Assembly (NCBI RefSeq): GCF_009674485.1
Contig: NZ_WKJJ01000029.1
Span: 1 to 64,000, forward strand
Direction of reading: 5' to 3'
Source: Pseudoduganella rivuli
GTDB lineage: Bacteria > Pseudomonadota > Gammaproteobacteria > Burkholderiales > Burkholderiaceae_D
DNA length: 64,000 nt
Within the stretch, counting starts at the first letter, position 1. The number at the start of each line of letters is the position of its first letter. A program made the translations under genes and the position numbers. The notes under the pieces are model-generated. The model ran no database searches, was not told the DNA's origin, and was given only the letters and a program-made list of their open reading frames with translations. This document shows positions 19,171 to 28,677 of the stretch, piece after piece.

Positions 19171-19190
19171 ATGATCAACCGGTTGATTAT
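19171..19190. promoter_or_regulatory. Palindromic operator in the rha control region
   Basis: ATCAACCGGTTGAT (19174-19187) is a perfect 14-bp palindrome and extends to 20 bp with one mismatched pair. The central CCGG with flanking AA/TT resembles LacI-family operators more than typical DeoR sites. The only regulator gene next to it is the DeoR-type rhaR. Confidence 0.65.
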
Positions 19191-19275
19191 TTCTCGCCAG
19201 CTTCCCACGCGATTGCGCATTTCAATCATCATTCTGATTATTCCGAACTTGCTCACAATGTTGATCGGTGGCGCG

Positions 19276-19305
19276 TTGACACCCCATGGCCCCAAGGTTT
19301 CTACT
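19276..19305 (+). promoter_or_regulatory. Possible rhaD promoter
   Basis: TTGACA (19276-19281) is a perfect -35 hexamer. TCTACT (19300-19305) lies 18 bp downstream and matches the -10 consensus in four of six positions. The predicted start of transcription would leave a leader of about 55 bases before the rhaD start. Confidence 0.4.
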
Positions 19306-19365
19306 GGCTCCGTATGCCGAACAGGCACTTACCGCAAGCACACACACCAACGACGGAGAACAGCA

Positions 19366-21465
19366 ATGAATGACCCGAAGCAGCAAGAACCAATCACTTC
19401 GCAGTGGAATGACAGCGTGGCCGCCAGCATGAGCGAGCCGGAACTGCTGCTGTACCGTTCCAACCTGCTCGGTTCGGACCTGCGCATTACCAATTTCGGT
19501 GGCGGCAATACCTCGGCCAAGGTGTCGATGACGGACCCGCTGACCGGCCAGCAAGCGGAGGTGCTGTGGGTGAAAGGTTCGGGCGGCGACCTGGGCAGCA
19601 TCAAGATGGATGGTTTTTCCACGCTGTACATGGACAAGCTGCAAGCGCTGAAAGGCCGCTACCGTGGCCTGGAACATGAAGATGAAATGGTGGGCTACCT
19701 GCCGCATTGCACGTTCAACCTGAACCCCCGTGCCGCGTCGATCGATACGCCGCTGCACGCGTACATCAACCGCAAGCACGTCGACCACATGCACCCGGAT
19801 TCGTGCATCGCCATTGCTGCTTGTAAAAACAGCAAGGAACTCACGCAAAAGATCTTTGAAGGCGAACTGGGCTGGCTGCCATGGCAGCGTCCGGGCTACG
19901 ACCTGGGCCTGAAGCTGGAAGCGCTGTCGGCATCGCAGCCCAGCCTGAAAGGCATCATCCTCGAAGGCCACGGCTTGTTCACGTGGGGCGATACCGCCAA
20001 GTCGTGCTATGAAACCACGGTGGCCATCATCAAGCGCGCCGAGGAATGGCTGGCGGCGAACATCAGGCAGCCGGTGTTCGGCGGCCAGGCCGTGCAACCG
20101 CTGGCGCCGGAAGCGCGCGCCGCGCTGGCGGCAAAACTGATGCCGCTGTTGCGCGGCAAGATCAGCCAGCAGGAATACAAGCTGGGCCACTTCGACGACA
20201 GCGCCGCCGTGCTGGAATTCGTCTGCGCCCGCGACCTGGCGCCGCTGGCCGCGCTGGGCACGTCGTGCCCGGACCACTTCCTGCGCACCAAGATCCGTCC
20301 TTACGTGGTGGCGTTCGACCCGGCCAAGCCGGACTTCGACGCGCTGGCGGCCAGCCTGGACGCGGGCCTGGAAGCGTACCGCGCGGATTATGCCGCGTAC
20401 TATGAGCGCTGCAAGCGTTCGAACAGCCCGGCCATCCGCGACGCCAACCCGATTATTTACCTGATCCCGGGCGTCGGCATGCTGTCGTTTGCAAAAGATA
20501 AAGCCACCGCCCGTATCGCCGGCGAATTCTATGTCAACGCCATCAACGTGATGCGCGGCGCCAATGGCGTCGACCAGTATGTCGGCTTGCCGGAACAGGA
20601 GGCGTTCGATATCGAATACTGGCTGCTGGAAGAAGCGAAACTGCAGCGCATGCCGAAACCGAAATCGCTGGCTGGCCGCATTGCACTGGTGACGGGCGGC
20701 GCCGGCGGCATCGGCCAGGCCGTGGCGCGCCAGATGCTGCAGGAAGGGGCCTGCGTGCTGCTGACCGACATCGACGGCGAAGCGCTGGAAGAAGCGAAGA
20801 AGTCGCTGGCGAAAGTCGCCGGCAAGGATAACGTGGCCACCATCGTCGGCAACATCACCAGCGAACAGGCGGTCGAAGGCGTGCTGGAAGAAGCTGCGCT
20901 GCGCTTCGGCGGCGTCGACCTGCTGGTGTCCAACGCCGGTATCGCGTCGTCCGCGCCGCTGGAAGAAACCACGCTGGAAATCTGGAACCGCAACCAGGAT
21001 ATCCTGGTGACCGGTTACTTCCTGGTGTCGCGCGCCGCGTTCCGCATGATGAAGACGCAGAAACTGGGCGGCTCCATGGTGTTCGTGGCATCGAAAAACG
21101 GCCTGGTGGCATCAAGCGGCGCGTCGGCGTACTGCACGGCCAAGGCGGCGGAAATCCACCTGGCGCGCTGCATCGCGCTGGAAGGCGCACCGCTGGGCAT
21201 CCGCGTCAACGTCGTCAATCCGGACGCCGTCATCAAGGGTTCGCGCATCTGGGACGGCAAGTGGAAGGAAGAGCGCGCGGCATCGAACAAGATCGGCGCC
21301 GACGACATCGAAGAGTTTTACCGCCAGCGCAGCATGCTGAAACTGTCCGTGCTGCCGGAAGATATCGCCGAGGCGGTGTATTTCCTGTCCAGCGACAAGG
21401 CCGGCAAGAGCACCGGCAATGTGCTGAACGTGGATGCGGGCAACGCAGGCGCGTTCACGCGCTGA
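19366..21465 (+). CDS. rhaD: Bifunctional rhamnulose-1-phosphate aldolase / lactaldehyde dehydrogenase
   Basis: This 699-aa cytoplasmic fusion enzyme splits L-rhamnulose-1-phosphate into dihydroxyacetone phosphate and L-lactaldehyde, then oxidises the lactaldehyde. Residues 1 to about 430 form a class II aldolase with metal ligands in HMHPD and GHGLFTWG. Residues about 440-699 form a short-chain dehydrogenase with TGGAGGIGQAVA and the catalytic YCTAK. This two-domain form is the rhizobial/Bacillus type. ATG at 19366 with GGAGAA upstream starts at the homologous N-terminus; in-frame codons further upstream are non-coding in character. It is divergent from rhaR and followed by rhaI. Confidence 0.93.
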   Translation: MNDPKQQEPITSQWNDSVAASMSEPELLLYRSNLLGSDLRITNFGGGNTSAKVSMTDPLTGQQAEVLWVKGSGGDLGSIKMDGFSTLYMDKLQALKGRYRGLEHEDEMVGYLPHCTFNLNPRAASIDTPLHAYINRKHVDHMHPDSCIAIAACKNSKELTQKIFEGELGWLPWQRPGYDLGLKLEALSASQPSLKGIILEGHGLFTWGDTAKSCYETTVAIIKRAEEWLAANIRQPVFGGQAVQPLAPEARAALAAKLMPLLRGKISQQEYKLGHFDDSAAVLEFVCARDLAPLAALGTSCPDHFLRTKIRPYVVAFDPAKPDFDALAASLDAGLEAYRADYAAYYERCKRSNSPAIRDANPIIYLIPGVGMLSFAKDKATARIAGEFYVNAINVMRGANGVDQYVGLPEQEAFDIEYWLLEEAKLQRMPKPKSLAGRIALVTGGAGGIGQAVARQMLQEGACVLLTDIDGEALEEAKKSLAKVAGKDNVATIVGNITSEQAVEGVLEEAALRFGGVDLLVSNAGIASSAPLEETTLEIWNRNQDILVTGYFLVSRAAFRMMKTQKLGGSMVFVASKNGLVASSGASAYCTAKAAEIHLARCIALEGAPLGIRVNVVNPDAVIKGSRIWDGKWKEERAASNKIGADDIEEFYRQRSMLKLSVLPEDIAEAVYFLSSDKAGKSTGNVLNVDAGNAGAFTR

Positions 21466-21477
21466 TCACAATAAGAT

Positions 21478-21500
21478 GCGGGCGGCGCCGGGCCGCCCGC
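21478..21500 (+). other. Intercistronic hairpin between rhaD and rhaI
   Basis: GCGGGCGG (21478-21485) and CCGCCCGC (21493-21500) form a perfect 8-bp stem with a 7-nt loop. No U-tract follows, so it is not a normal terminator. It could stabilise the upstream mRNA end or tune the rhaD to rhaI ratio. Confidence 0.5.
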
Positions 21501-21524
21501 ACTGCCGAAACAAGGGAGACAAGC

Positions 21525-22832
21525 ATGACTGTAGTAAACAAGGATTTGATCGCAGCCGGCCAGGTGGCCGCCCATAACGCGCAGCGCGCAGCCAACCTGG
21601 AAGCGGATTACGCCGCGCTGGGCGGCATGCTGGAACGCCGTGGCATCGATATCGAAAAAATCACGGCGCTGGCGCAAACGTTCGCCGTGGCGCTGCCCAG
21701 CTGGGGCGTCGGCACCGGCGGCACGCGTTTTGCCCGCTTCCCGGGCAAGGGCGAACCGCGCAACGTGTTTGAAAAGATCGACGATTGCGGCGTGATCCAC
21801 CAGTTGACGCGCGCCACCCCCACCGTGTCGCTGCACTTCCCGTGGGACAAGACCGACGACCCGGCTGCGCTGCGCGAACATGCCGCCGCCTATGGCCTGG
21901 GCTTTGACGCCGTGAACTCGAACACCTTCCAGGACCAGGTGGGCCAGGAACAGACCTATAAATATGGCAGCCTGACCAACATCAGCGCCGCCGTGCGCGA
22001 GCAGGCCGTGGCGCACAATATCGAATGCATCGAACTGGGCCGCGCGCTGGGGTCGAAAGCGCTGACCGTGTGGGTGGGCGATGGCGCCAACTTCCCGGGC
22101 CAGAGCAATTTGCGCGGCGCGCTGGAGCGCTACCTGGACAGCATGCGCAATATCTACAGCGCGCTGCCGGACGACTGGAACGTGCTGATCGAACACAAGC
22201 TGTTCGAGCCGGCGTTTTATGCGACCACCATCGCCGATTGGGGCACCAGCTTCGCGTGCGCACAGGAACTGGGCCCGAAAGCCAAGTGCCTGGTCGACCT
22301 GGGCCACCACGCGCCGAACACGAACATTGAAATGATCGTGGCGCGCCTGGCGCAATTCGGCAAGCTGGGCGGCTTCCACTTCAACGACAGCAAGTACGGC
22401 GACGATGACCTGGATTCCGGTTCCATCAATCCGTTCCAGCTGTTCCTGGTGTTTAACGAACTGGCCGATGCGGCATCGCGCGAAGGCGCCGGCTTCCAGA
22501 CCGCCAACATGCTGGACCAGTCGCACAATGTGACGGACCCGATCGAAAGCCTGATGAACAGCGCCGTCGAAGTGCAGCGCGCGTTCGTCCAGGCAGCGCT
22601 GGTGGACCGCGCCGCGTTGAAACAGCACCAGGAAGGCAACGACGTGCTGCAGGCGGCGCAGGCGCTGAAACACGCGTTCCGCACCGACGTGTCGGCGATC
22701 CTGGCGATGGCGCGCGTGCGTTCCGGCGGCGCGGCCGACCCGGTGGCGTGCTACCGCGCATCCGGCTACCGCGTGCAGGCCGCCGAACAGCGCCCGGCCA
22801 AGGCAGGCGCCTCCAGCAGCGGCATCGTTTAA
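21525..22832 (+). CDS. rhaI: L-rhamnose isomerase
   Basis: This 435-aa cytoplasmic metal-dependent isomerase converts L-rhamnose to L-rhamnulose. It is of the RhaI type (TIM-barrel xylose-isomerase-like fold), not E. coli RhaA. Conserved metal-site segments are visible: WNVLIEHKLFEP, KCLVDLGHHAPN and GGFHFNDSKYGDDD. The start ATG has AGGGAGA upstream and gives the family's usual N-terminus. It follows rhaD after 59 bp and begins a gene string of rhamnose-polymer enzymes. Confidence 0.93.
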   Translation: MTVVNKDLIAAGQVAAHNAQRAANLEADYAALGGMLERRGIDIEKITALAQTFAVALPSWGVGTGGTRFARFPGKGEPRNVFEKIDDCGVIHQLTRATPTVSLHFPWDKTDDPAALREHAAAYGLGFDAVNSNTFQDQVGQEQTYKYGSLTNISAAVREQAVAHNIECIELGRALGSKALTVWVGDGANFPGQSNLRGALERYLDSMRNIYSALPDDWNVLIEHKLFEPAFYATTIADWGTSFACAQELGPKAKCLVDLGHHAPNTNIEMIVARLAQFGKLGGFHFNDSKYGDDDLDSGSINPFQLFLVFNELADAASREGAGFQTANMLDQSHNVTDPIESLMNSAVEVQRAFVQAALVDRAALKQHQEGNDVLQAAQALKHAFRTDVSAILAMARVRSGGAADPVACYRASGYRVQAAEQRPAKAGASSSGIV

Positions 22833-22847
22833 GCGGCTCCGCACCCG

Positions 22848-25649
22848 ATGAACAGCATACGTCTTGTGTGCGGGACGGGTGCGCCCGTTTCCGCCGTATC
22901 GCGCCGTCGGCACATGGTGTCGCTGGCCTGCGCCACGCTGATGTTACATGGCGCCGCGCCGGCCGCGCCGTCGGCCGCCGTGGGCGAAGCGCCGGCCAGC
23001 CATATCGCCGACGTGGCGGCGCGGCTGGACACGCCACCCGACAGCGCCCGCGCCATGGTGCGCTGGTGGTGGTTCGGCCCGGCCGTCGTCAATACCCAGC
23101 TGGAGCGCGAGATGCGCGCCATGAAAGCGGGCGGCTACGGCGGCTTTGAAATCCAGCCGGTCTATCCGATGGAACTGGACGATCCGGCGCGCGGCATCCG
23201 CAATGTCCCGTATTTATCCCCCGATTTCCTGCAATCGCTGGCATTTGCCAACACCAAGGGCCGTGAACTGGGCTTGCGCGTGGACCTGACGCTGGGCTCC
23301 GGCTGGCCATACGGCGGCCCGCACATCGGCGCGCAGCATGCGGCAAGCCGTATGCGCGTCGCCACCAGCGCGGTCCCGGCCGGGGCCACTTCCTACATGC
23401 TGCCATCCGTGATGAGCGGGGAAACGCTGGTTGCGACCTACCTGGGCGACGGCACGGCGAAAGAGCACGACCCGGTCAAACTCGGCCTGGTGGAAAACCA
23501 GCCGGGGGCCATGGCCGGCCGCGCCACGGTGGCGCCGTCTGCGCACGAGCGTGTGGCCGTGTTTTACATTGGCAGCCGCACCGGCCAGCAAGTCAAGCGG
23601 CCGTCGCTGGGCGCGGAAGGCTTCGTGCTGGACCACATGGACGCCAGGGCCGTCCAACTGCACCTGGATACGGTGGCCGAACCGCAAGTGCGGGCCTTTG
23701 GCAACCAGCCGCCCACCGCCGTGTTTTCCGACAGCCTGGAAGTGTACGGCACCGACTGGACGGGCGACTTCCTCGGTGAATTCCGCCGCCGCCGCGGCTA
23801 TGACTTGAAACCGTATTTACCGGTGGTATATAGCGGCCAGGGCCCGGACGCGCCCGCGTTGCGGCGCGACTGGGCGCTGACGCAGACGGAACTGGTCAAC
23901 GAGCGCTTCCTGGCGCCCGTCAACGCGTGGGCGCGCGCCCACGGCACGCGCTTCCGCTCGCAGACTTATGGCGAACCGGCCGTGTCGCTGTCGAGCACGC
24001 GGCTGGTGGATTTGCCGGAAGGCGAAGGCCCGCAGCACCGCGCGTTTTCCTTCACCCGCCTGGCCACGTCCGGCGGCCACCTGTTCGGCCGCAACGTGAT
24101 TTCCGCCGAAACGTGGACGTGGCTCAATTCCCCCGCGTTCAACGCCACGCCGCTGGACATGAAGGCGGAAGCGGACCGCATGCTGCTGCAGGGTGTGAAC
24201 CAGTTCATTGGCCATGGCTGGCCGTACACGCCACCCGGCTCGCAGGAACCGGGCTACGCGTTCTATGCGGCCGCCGTGTTCAACGACCACCAGCCATGGT
24301 GGAACGTGATGCCGGACGTGAACGGCTATCTGCAGCGCATGAGTTATTTGATGCGCCAGGGGAAACCCGCCAACACGGTGGCCGTGCTGCTGCCGAATGA
24401 CGATGTCTACGCATCCCTGAATCCCGGCAAGGTGTCGCTGTCGGCGGAAATGCACCACCACGTGACGCCGGAGTTGACGGCGCAAATCCTCGATGCGGGC
24501 CATAACCTCGATTACATCGATGCCGACGCCATTGTCGCGCAAGGCGTACAGCACGCGGTGCTGGTGCTGCCGCACGTGACGCGGCTGGCGCCGGACGTGC
24601 TGGCGAAGATCCACGCCTATGCGCGGCAGGGCGGCAAGGTGATTGCCGTGGGCGGCTTGCCATCGCTGCCGCCCGGTTTTGCCGACGCGGCCGCGCTGGG
24701 CGTCAACGTGCAGGCGGCGTCGAAAGCGCTGGCGGCCGAACGCAACGTCCAAGTGGTGAACGGCGATGGCGCGGTCGGCGCCGCGCTGGGCAAGGCGGTG
24801 CGGCCGGAATTGCTGGTGCAGGGGCAGAACGGCGACGTGGGGTTCATCCGCCGCAAGCTCGATGATGCCGACATTTACTTCATTGCCAACACGGGCAACC
24901 GCGCCGTGCATGCGACGGCAGCAATCGCACAGCAGCGGCGCCATGCCGCGTGGGTCAACCCGCACGATGGCAAGGCCGTGGCGGTGTCGCTGGCCGAGGG
25001 TTTGAAGCTGGACCTGGCGCCGTATGAATCGGCCGTGCTGGTGTTGTCCGACAGCCCGTTGCCGTCCGTGCGGCAGCGCAAGCCGGCGGGCGCACCCGCC
25101 GTGCTGGCGCGGCTGGAGACAGGCTGGCAACTGGCGTTCCCCGCGTTGCAGCGCGCCGCGCAACCGGTTACCGCGCTGCGTTCGTGGACGGACGATGACG
25201 CGACCCGTTATTACTCGGGCATCGGCGTGTATACGCGGGATGTCGATCTGGATGGCGCGGCGCTGGCGGGCAAGCGTATCGCCATTGATTTCGGCCCCGG
25301 CACGCCGCTGGACACCACCGCCAAGGTACCGGCCGGCATGCGCGCCATGCTGGAAGGCCCCGTGCGGGAAGCCGCCGTGGTCTATGTCAACGGCAGGCGG
25401 GCAGGTTCCGCATGGTCGCCGCCATACAAGGTCGAGTTGACCGGGCTGCTGCACCCGGGCCGCAACCGCATCGAAGTGCAGGTGGCGAACCTGGCGCTGA
25501 ACGCGCTGGCGGGACAGGAGCGTCCCGATTACCGCCTGCTGTGGGCCCGCTATGGCCAGCGCTTCGTGCCGCAGGATACGCAATTGATCGCACCGAAACC
25601 GTCCGGCATGCTGGGCCCGGTGCAACTGGTGACGGAGAACATGCAATGA
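22848..25649 (+). CDS. GH106 alpha-L-rhamnosidase
   Basis: This 933-aa exported enzyme should release terminal L-rhamnose from RG-I fragments. A signal-like N-terminus (hydrophobic MVSLACATLMLHGAAPA near residues 24-40) precedes the GH106 core. The core has MVRWWWFGPAVVN, GGYGGFEIQPVYPM and LTLGSGWPYGGPH. A C-terminal jelly-roll with VYVNGRRAGSAWSPPY is also typical. It lies 15 bp after rhaI without a clear Shine-Dalgarno and shares ATGA with the next gene. Location (periplasm or surface) is inferred. Confidence 0.87.
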   Translation: MNSIRLVCGTGAPVSAVSRRRHMVSLACATLMLHGAAPAAPSAAVGEAPASHIADVAARLDTPPDSARAMVRWWWFGPAVVNTQLEREMRAMKAGGYGGFEIQPVYPMELDDPARGIRNVPYLSPDFLQSLAFANTKGRELGLRVDLTLGSGWPYGGPHIGAQHAASRMRVATSAVPAGATSYMLPSVMSGETLVATYLGDGTAKEHDPVKLGLVENQPGAMAGRATVAPSAHERVAVFYIGSRTGQQVKRPSLGAEGFVLDHMDARAVQLHLDTVAEPQVRAFGNQPPTAVFSDSLEVYGTDWTGDFLGEFRRRRGYDLKPYLPVVYSGQGPDAPALRRDWALTQTELVNERFLAPVNAWARAHGTRFRSQTYGEPAVSLSSTRLVDLPEGEGPQHRAFSFTRLATSGGHLFGRNVISAETWTWLNSPAFNATPLDMKAEADRMLLQGVNQFIGHGWPYTPPGSQEPGYAFYAAAVFNDHQPWWNVMPDVNGYLQRMSYLMRQGKPANTVAVLLPNDDVYASLNPGKVSLSAEMHHHVTPELTAQILDAGHNLDYIDADAIVAQGVQHAVLVLPHVTRLAPDVLAKIHAYARQGGKVIAVGGLPSLPPGFADAAALGVNVQAASKALAAERNVQVVNGDGAVGAALGKAVRPELLVQGQNGDVGFIRRKLDDADIYFIANTGNRAVHATAAIAQQRRHAAWVNPHDGKAVAVSLAEGLKLDLAPYESAVLVLSDSPLPSVRQRKPAGAPAVLARLETGWQLAFPALQRAAQPVTALRSWTDDDATRYYSGIGVYTRDVDLDGAALAGKRIAIDFGPGTPLDTTAKVPAGMRAMLEGPVREAAVVYVNGRRAGSAWSPPYKVELTGLLHPGRNRIEVQVANLALNALAGQERPDYRLLWARYGQRFVPQDTQLIAPKPSGMLGPVQLVTENMQ

Positions 25650-27112
25650 TGGCAACAATGAAACGCCGCTGGCGCCCGGCCGGCGCCGCGTTATTCTCGG
25701 GTTTGGTGCTGGTGCTGGCCTCGGCCGGCGCTGGCGCCAAGGATTTCAACCCGGCCGCCTGGGGCGCGAAAGCCGATGGCGTGACGAAGGACACGCAAGC
25801 CATCCAGTCCGCGATCGACGCCGCGGCCAAGGCCGGCGGCGGCAACCGTGTCGTGCTGGCGGGCGGCACCTACCTTTCCGGTTCCGTGTTCGTCAAGAGC
25901 GGCGTGACTTTATATGTGGGCAAGGGCGCCACATTGCTGGGATCGCAGGACATCGCGGATTATCCCGTGATGCCGACGCGGATCGCCGGCATTGAAATGC
26001 GCTGGCCCGCCGCGCTGGTCAATATCGCCAATGAAAAGAACGCGGCGATTGAAGGCGAAGGCACGATCGATGGCGATGGCAAGGTGTTCTGGGACAGTTA
26101 CTGGACGCTGCGCAAGGCGTACGAACCGCGCGGCCTGCGCTGGGCATCCGATTACGATGCGCAGCGCCCGAGGCTGGTGCAGGTGTTCCGGTCGTCGCAT
26201 GCGAAAGTGGGCGGCGGCCTGCTGTTGCGGCGCGCCGGGTTCTGGACCGTGCACATCTGCTATTCGGAAGACGTGACGGTGGAAGACGTCACGATCCGCA
26301 ATAACGAAGGAGGGCGGGGGCCGTCGACCGACGGCATCGACATCGATTCGTCGAAGCGGGTGCTGGTGCAGCGCGCCGACATTGCCGTCAATGACGATGC
26401 GCTGTGCCTGAAAGCAGGCCGCGATTCGGACGGGCAGCGTGTGGCGCGTCCGACGGAAGACGTGGTGATCCGCGATTCCGTGATCCGCGACGCGGCGGCC
26501 GGCGTGACGTTCGGTTCCGAGACGGCGGGCGGGTTCCGCAATATCGAAGCGTACAACCTGACCGTGGTGGGCAACGTGCCGGTCGGTATCCTGTTCAAGT
26601 CGGCCCATACGCGGGGTGGCTTTGGCGAGAACCTGCGGATCCACGACATCACGATGACGGATATCCCCGTGGTGCTGCGCGTGACGATGAACTGGAACCC
26701 CAGCTACAGCTATGCGCAAATCCCCGCCGACATCAAGGATGTGCCGCCGGTCTGGAAAGTGCTTGCCACGCCGGTGCCGCGCGACAAGGGCATGGCGCAC
26801 TTCCACGATGTGAAAATCTGGAATATCCGCGCGACGGGCGCCACCACGGCGTTTGAAGTGGACGCCTACAAGGAAGCGCCGCTCGAGCGTTTCAGTTTAT
26901 CCAGGCTGGAGATCCAGGCGAAGCAGGGCGGTTACATCCACGACGCGAAAGACTGGCGCTTTGAAGATACGAAGCTGACGCTGGGCAGCCCGGTGGGAAT
27001 CGAAGACGCCGCCGCTGTGAAAGGCTTGCCGGCCAGTGCGGTGCACGTGCGCCCCGCGCCACCGAAAGCCGATCCAATGAAAAAAAGTTTTGAGGAGCAG
27101 GACAAGACATGA
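25646..27112 (+). CDS. GH28 polygalacturonase / rhamnogalacturonan hydrolase
   Basis: This 488-aa exported right-handed beta-helix enzyme has a signal peptide (hydrophobic FSGLVLVLASAGAGA). It opens with the pectinase-fold motif FNPAAWGAKADGVTKDTQAIQSAID. GH28 catalytic motifs are in order: STDGIDIDSS (about residue 229), NDDALCLKAG (about 249) and GVTFGSETAGG (about 290). The GSE form replaces the classic GHG and is seen in exo-acting bacterial members. It probably trims galacturonate from RG-I or homogalacturonan ends. Start and stop overlap neighbours by ATGA at both sides. A second start at 25661 is possible. Confidence 0.88.
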   Translation: MMATMKRRWRPAGAALFSGLVLVLASAGAGAKDFNPAAWGAKADGVTKDTQAIQSAIDAAAKAGGGNRVVLAGGTYLSGSVFVKSGVTLYVGKGATLLGSQDIADYPVMPTRIAGIEMRWPAALVNIANEKNAAIEGEGTIDGDGKVFWDSYWTLRKAYEPRGLRWASDYDAQRPRLVQVFRSSHAKVGGGLLLRRAGFWTVHICYSEDVTVEDVTIRNNEGGRGPSTDGIDIDSSKRVLVQRADIAVNDDALCLKAGRDSDGQRVARPTEDVVIRDSVIRDAAAGVTFGSETAGGFRNIEAYNLTVVGNVPVGILFKSAHTRGGFGENLRIHDITMTDIPVVLRVTMNWNPSYSYAQIPADIKDVPPVWKVLATPVPRDKGMAHFHDVKIWNIRATGATTAFEVDAYKEAPLERFSLSRLEIQAKQGGYIHDAKDWRFEDTKLTLGSPVGIEDAAAVKGLPASAVHVRPAPPKADPMKKSFEEQDKT

Positions 27113-28344
27113 TGTTTGAACGCAAAGCAATCGTCATCGCGATGCTGGCCGCAGTGACGGTGTTGGCCGGCTGCGCATCCGCGCCGCAGCCGCCATACGC
27201 GGACAACGCGTATCCGTTGCCGACACCCGCCATGCAAGCCATCGTCGACAAGGATACCAGCCGCCATTTCGGCGACGCGCCAGCCGATGGCGGCGCCATG
27301 GCCACCGATTTGTCGCCGGCGCTGCAGCCCGCCGCCATCGACAAGGCGCTGCGCAAGGTGGCCGACTGGCAACTGGCCCGCACGCAGCGGCATATCGACC
27401 GGATCTGGACGTCCGCCGTGCTGTTCACCGGCTTCATGGCGGCGTCGGACGCCACGGGCGACGCGAAATACCGCGACGCGATGCTGGCCATGAGCAAAGG
27501 TTTCAACTGGGACTTGAAGGGGCCGTACCCGAATGCGGACGATATCAGCGTCGCGCAAACGTATCTGGAATTGCATGCGCTGGACCCATCGCCCGACAAG
27601 GTGTTGCCTGCCAAGGCACACCTGGACCAGTTGATCGGCCTGAAAACGCTGAACCCGAAGGATACGCGGGTGCCATGGTGGTGGTGCGACGCGCTGTTCA
27701 TGGCGCCGCCCGTGTGGGCCAGGATGTACCAGGCCACGGGCGAGCGCAAATACCTGGATTACGTGCATGAACAGTGGCGGATCACTTCGGACCTGCTGTA
27801 CGACAAGGACGAGCACCTGTACGCGCGCGACACCAGCTATATCGGCAAGCTTGAGCCGAACGGCAGGAAAATTTTCTGGTCGCGCGGCGAAGGCTGGGTG
27901 ATGGGCGGGCTGGCGCGCACCATCGATTACATTCCGCAGGATGACCCGCGCCGCCCGTTCTATCTCCAGCAATTGCGCGAAATGTCCGCGAAAATCGCGT
28001 CGCTGCAAAACCCGCAAGGCTTGTGGCACGCGGGCTTGCTCGATCCCGCCACGTATCCATTGCCGGAAATTTCCGGTTCCGCGCTGTTCGTGTACGGCAT
28101 GGCCTATGGCGTGAACCGGGGTTACCTGGACGAAGCGGCTTACCGTCCCGTGATAGAAAAGGCGTGGGCCGGCATATTGAAACACGTGTATGCGGACGGG
28201 CGCCTGGGCGGCATCCAGCAGACGGGCGCGGAACCGGCGTTTTACCGGCCGGCCTCCAGCTTCAATTATGGCGTCGGCGGCTTCCTGCTGGCGGCCGCGG
28301 AACTGAAGAAAATGGCCGAAGGCCGGAAAGTGGCGGTGAAATGA
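27109..28344 (+). CDS. GH105 unsaturated rhamnogalacturonyl hydrolase
   Basis: This 411-aa lipoprotein (lipobox LAGC, Cys22) has an (alpha/alpha)6-barrel of the YteR/GH88-105 type. It removes the unsaturated galacturonate left on rhamnose by RG lyases. The expected catalytic Asp is in WWWCDALFMAPP near residue 194. Other conserved parts are WSRGEGWVMGGLAR and FNYGVGGFLLAAAEL. Its presence implies that an RG lyase acts upstream, and none of the classic RG lyases (PL4, PL9, PL11) is in the window. It is coupled to GH28 and rhaM by 4-bp overlaps. Confidence 0.88.
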   Translation: MMFERKAIVIAMLAAVTVLAGCASAPQPPYADNAYPLPTPAMQAIVDKDTSRHFGDAPADGGAMATDLSPALQPAAIDKALRKVADWQLARTQRHIDRIWTSAVLFTGFMAASDATGDAKYRDAMLAMSKGFNWDLKGPYPNADDISVAQTYLELHALDPSPDKVLPAKAHLDQLIGLKTLNPKDTRVPWWWCDALFMAPPVWARMYQATGERKYLDYVHEQWRITSDLLYDKDEHLYARDTSYIGKLEPNGRKIFWSRGEGWVMGGLARTIDYIPQDDPRRPFYLQQLREMSAKIASLQNPQGLWHAGLLDPATYPLPEISGSALFVYGMAYGVNRGYLDEAAYRPVIEKAWAGILKHVYADGRLGGIQQTGAEPAFYRPASSFNYGVGGFLLAAAELKKMAEGRKVAVK

Positions 28345-28667
28345 GCGATCCAGCACTGGTGCGGGCATTCCGCATGCAACTCAAAGCGGGCCACGAGGCG
28401 GAATATGAACGCCGGCACGACGAACTGTGGCCGGAACTGGCGCAGGCGCTGGCCGAGGCGGGGATTTACGATTATGCGATCTTCCTCGACCCGGACACGT
28501 TGCACCTGTTCGGCACGCTGAAGCTGAAGCCGGACCACCGCATCGATGATTTGCCGAACCATCCCGTGATGCAGCGCTGGTGGGATTACATGGCGCCGCT
28601 GATGGAAGTGGAACCGGGCAACCGGCCGCGCCAGTGGGCGTTGAAGCCCGTGTTCCACTTCGCGTGA
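28341..28667 (+). CDS. rhaM: L-rhamnose mutarotase
   Basis: This 108-aa enzyme interconverts the anomers of L-rhamnose in the cytoplasm (RhaM of E. coli, RhaU of Rhizobium). Conserved features are the N-terminal RAFRMQLKAGHEAEYERRHDELWPEL, the YDYAIFLD strand and WWDYMAPLME. The start overlaps the GH105 stop (ATGA) and gives the expected length. It ends the rhaD-rhaI-GH106-GH28-GH105 operon. Confidence 0.93.
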   Translation: MSDPALVRAFRMQLKAGHEAEYERRHDELWPELAQALAEAGIYDYAIFLDPDTLHLFGTLKLKPDHRIDDLPNHPVMQRWWDYMAPLMEVEPGNRPRQWALKPVFHFA

Positions 28668-28677
28668 CGTGGCTGGG

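Larger units (their letters stand above)
19047..19365. other. rhaR-rhaD divergent control region
   Basis: These 319 bases hold no gene. They carry a strong palindrome (19171-19190), an imperfect inverted repeat AATCA (19224-19228) / TGATT (19235-19239), and further AATCA half-sites at 19140-19144 and 19162-19166. A -35-like TTGACA is at 19276-19281. The array of similar half-sites suggests cooperative binding by the rhamnose regulator. Confidence 0.55.

Noticed and set aside
21318..22913. Minus-strand frame of 531 codons over rhaI
   Set aside because: rhaI is well supported on the plus strand; the antisense product shows no family features.
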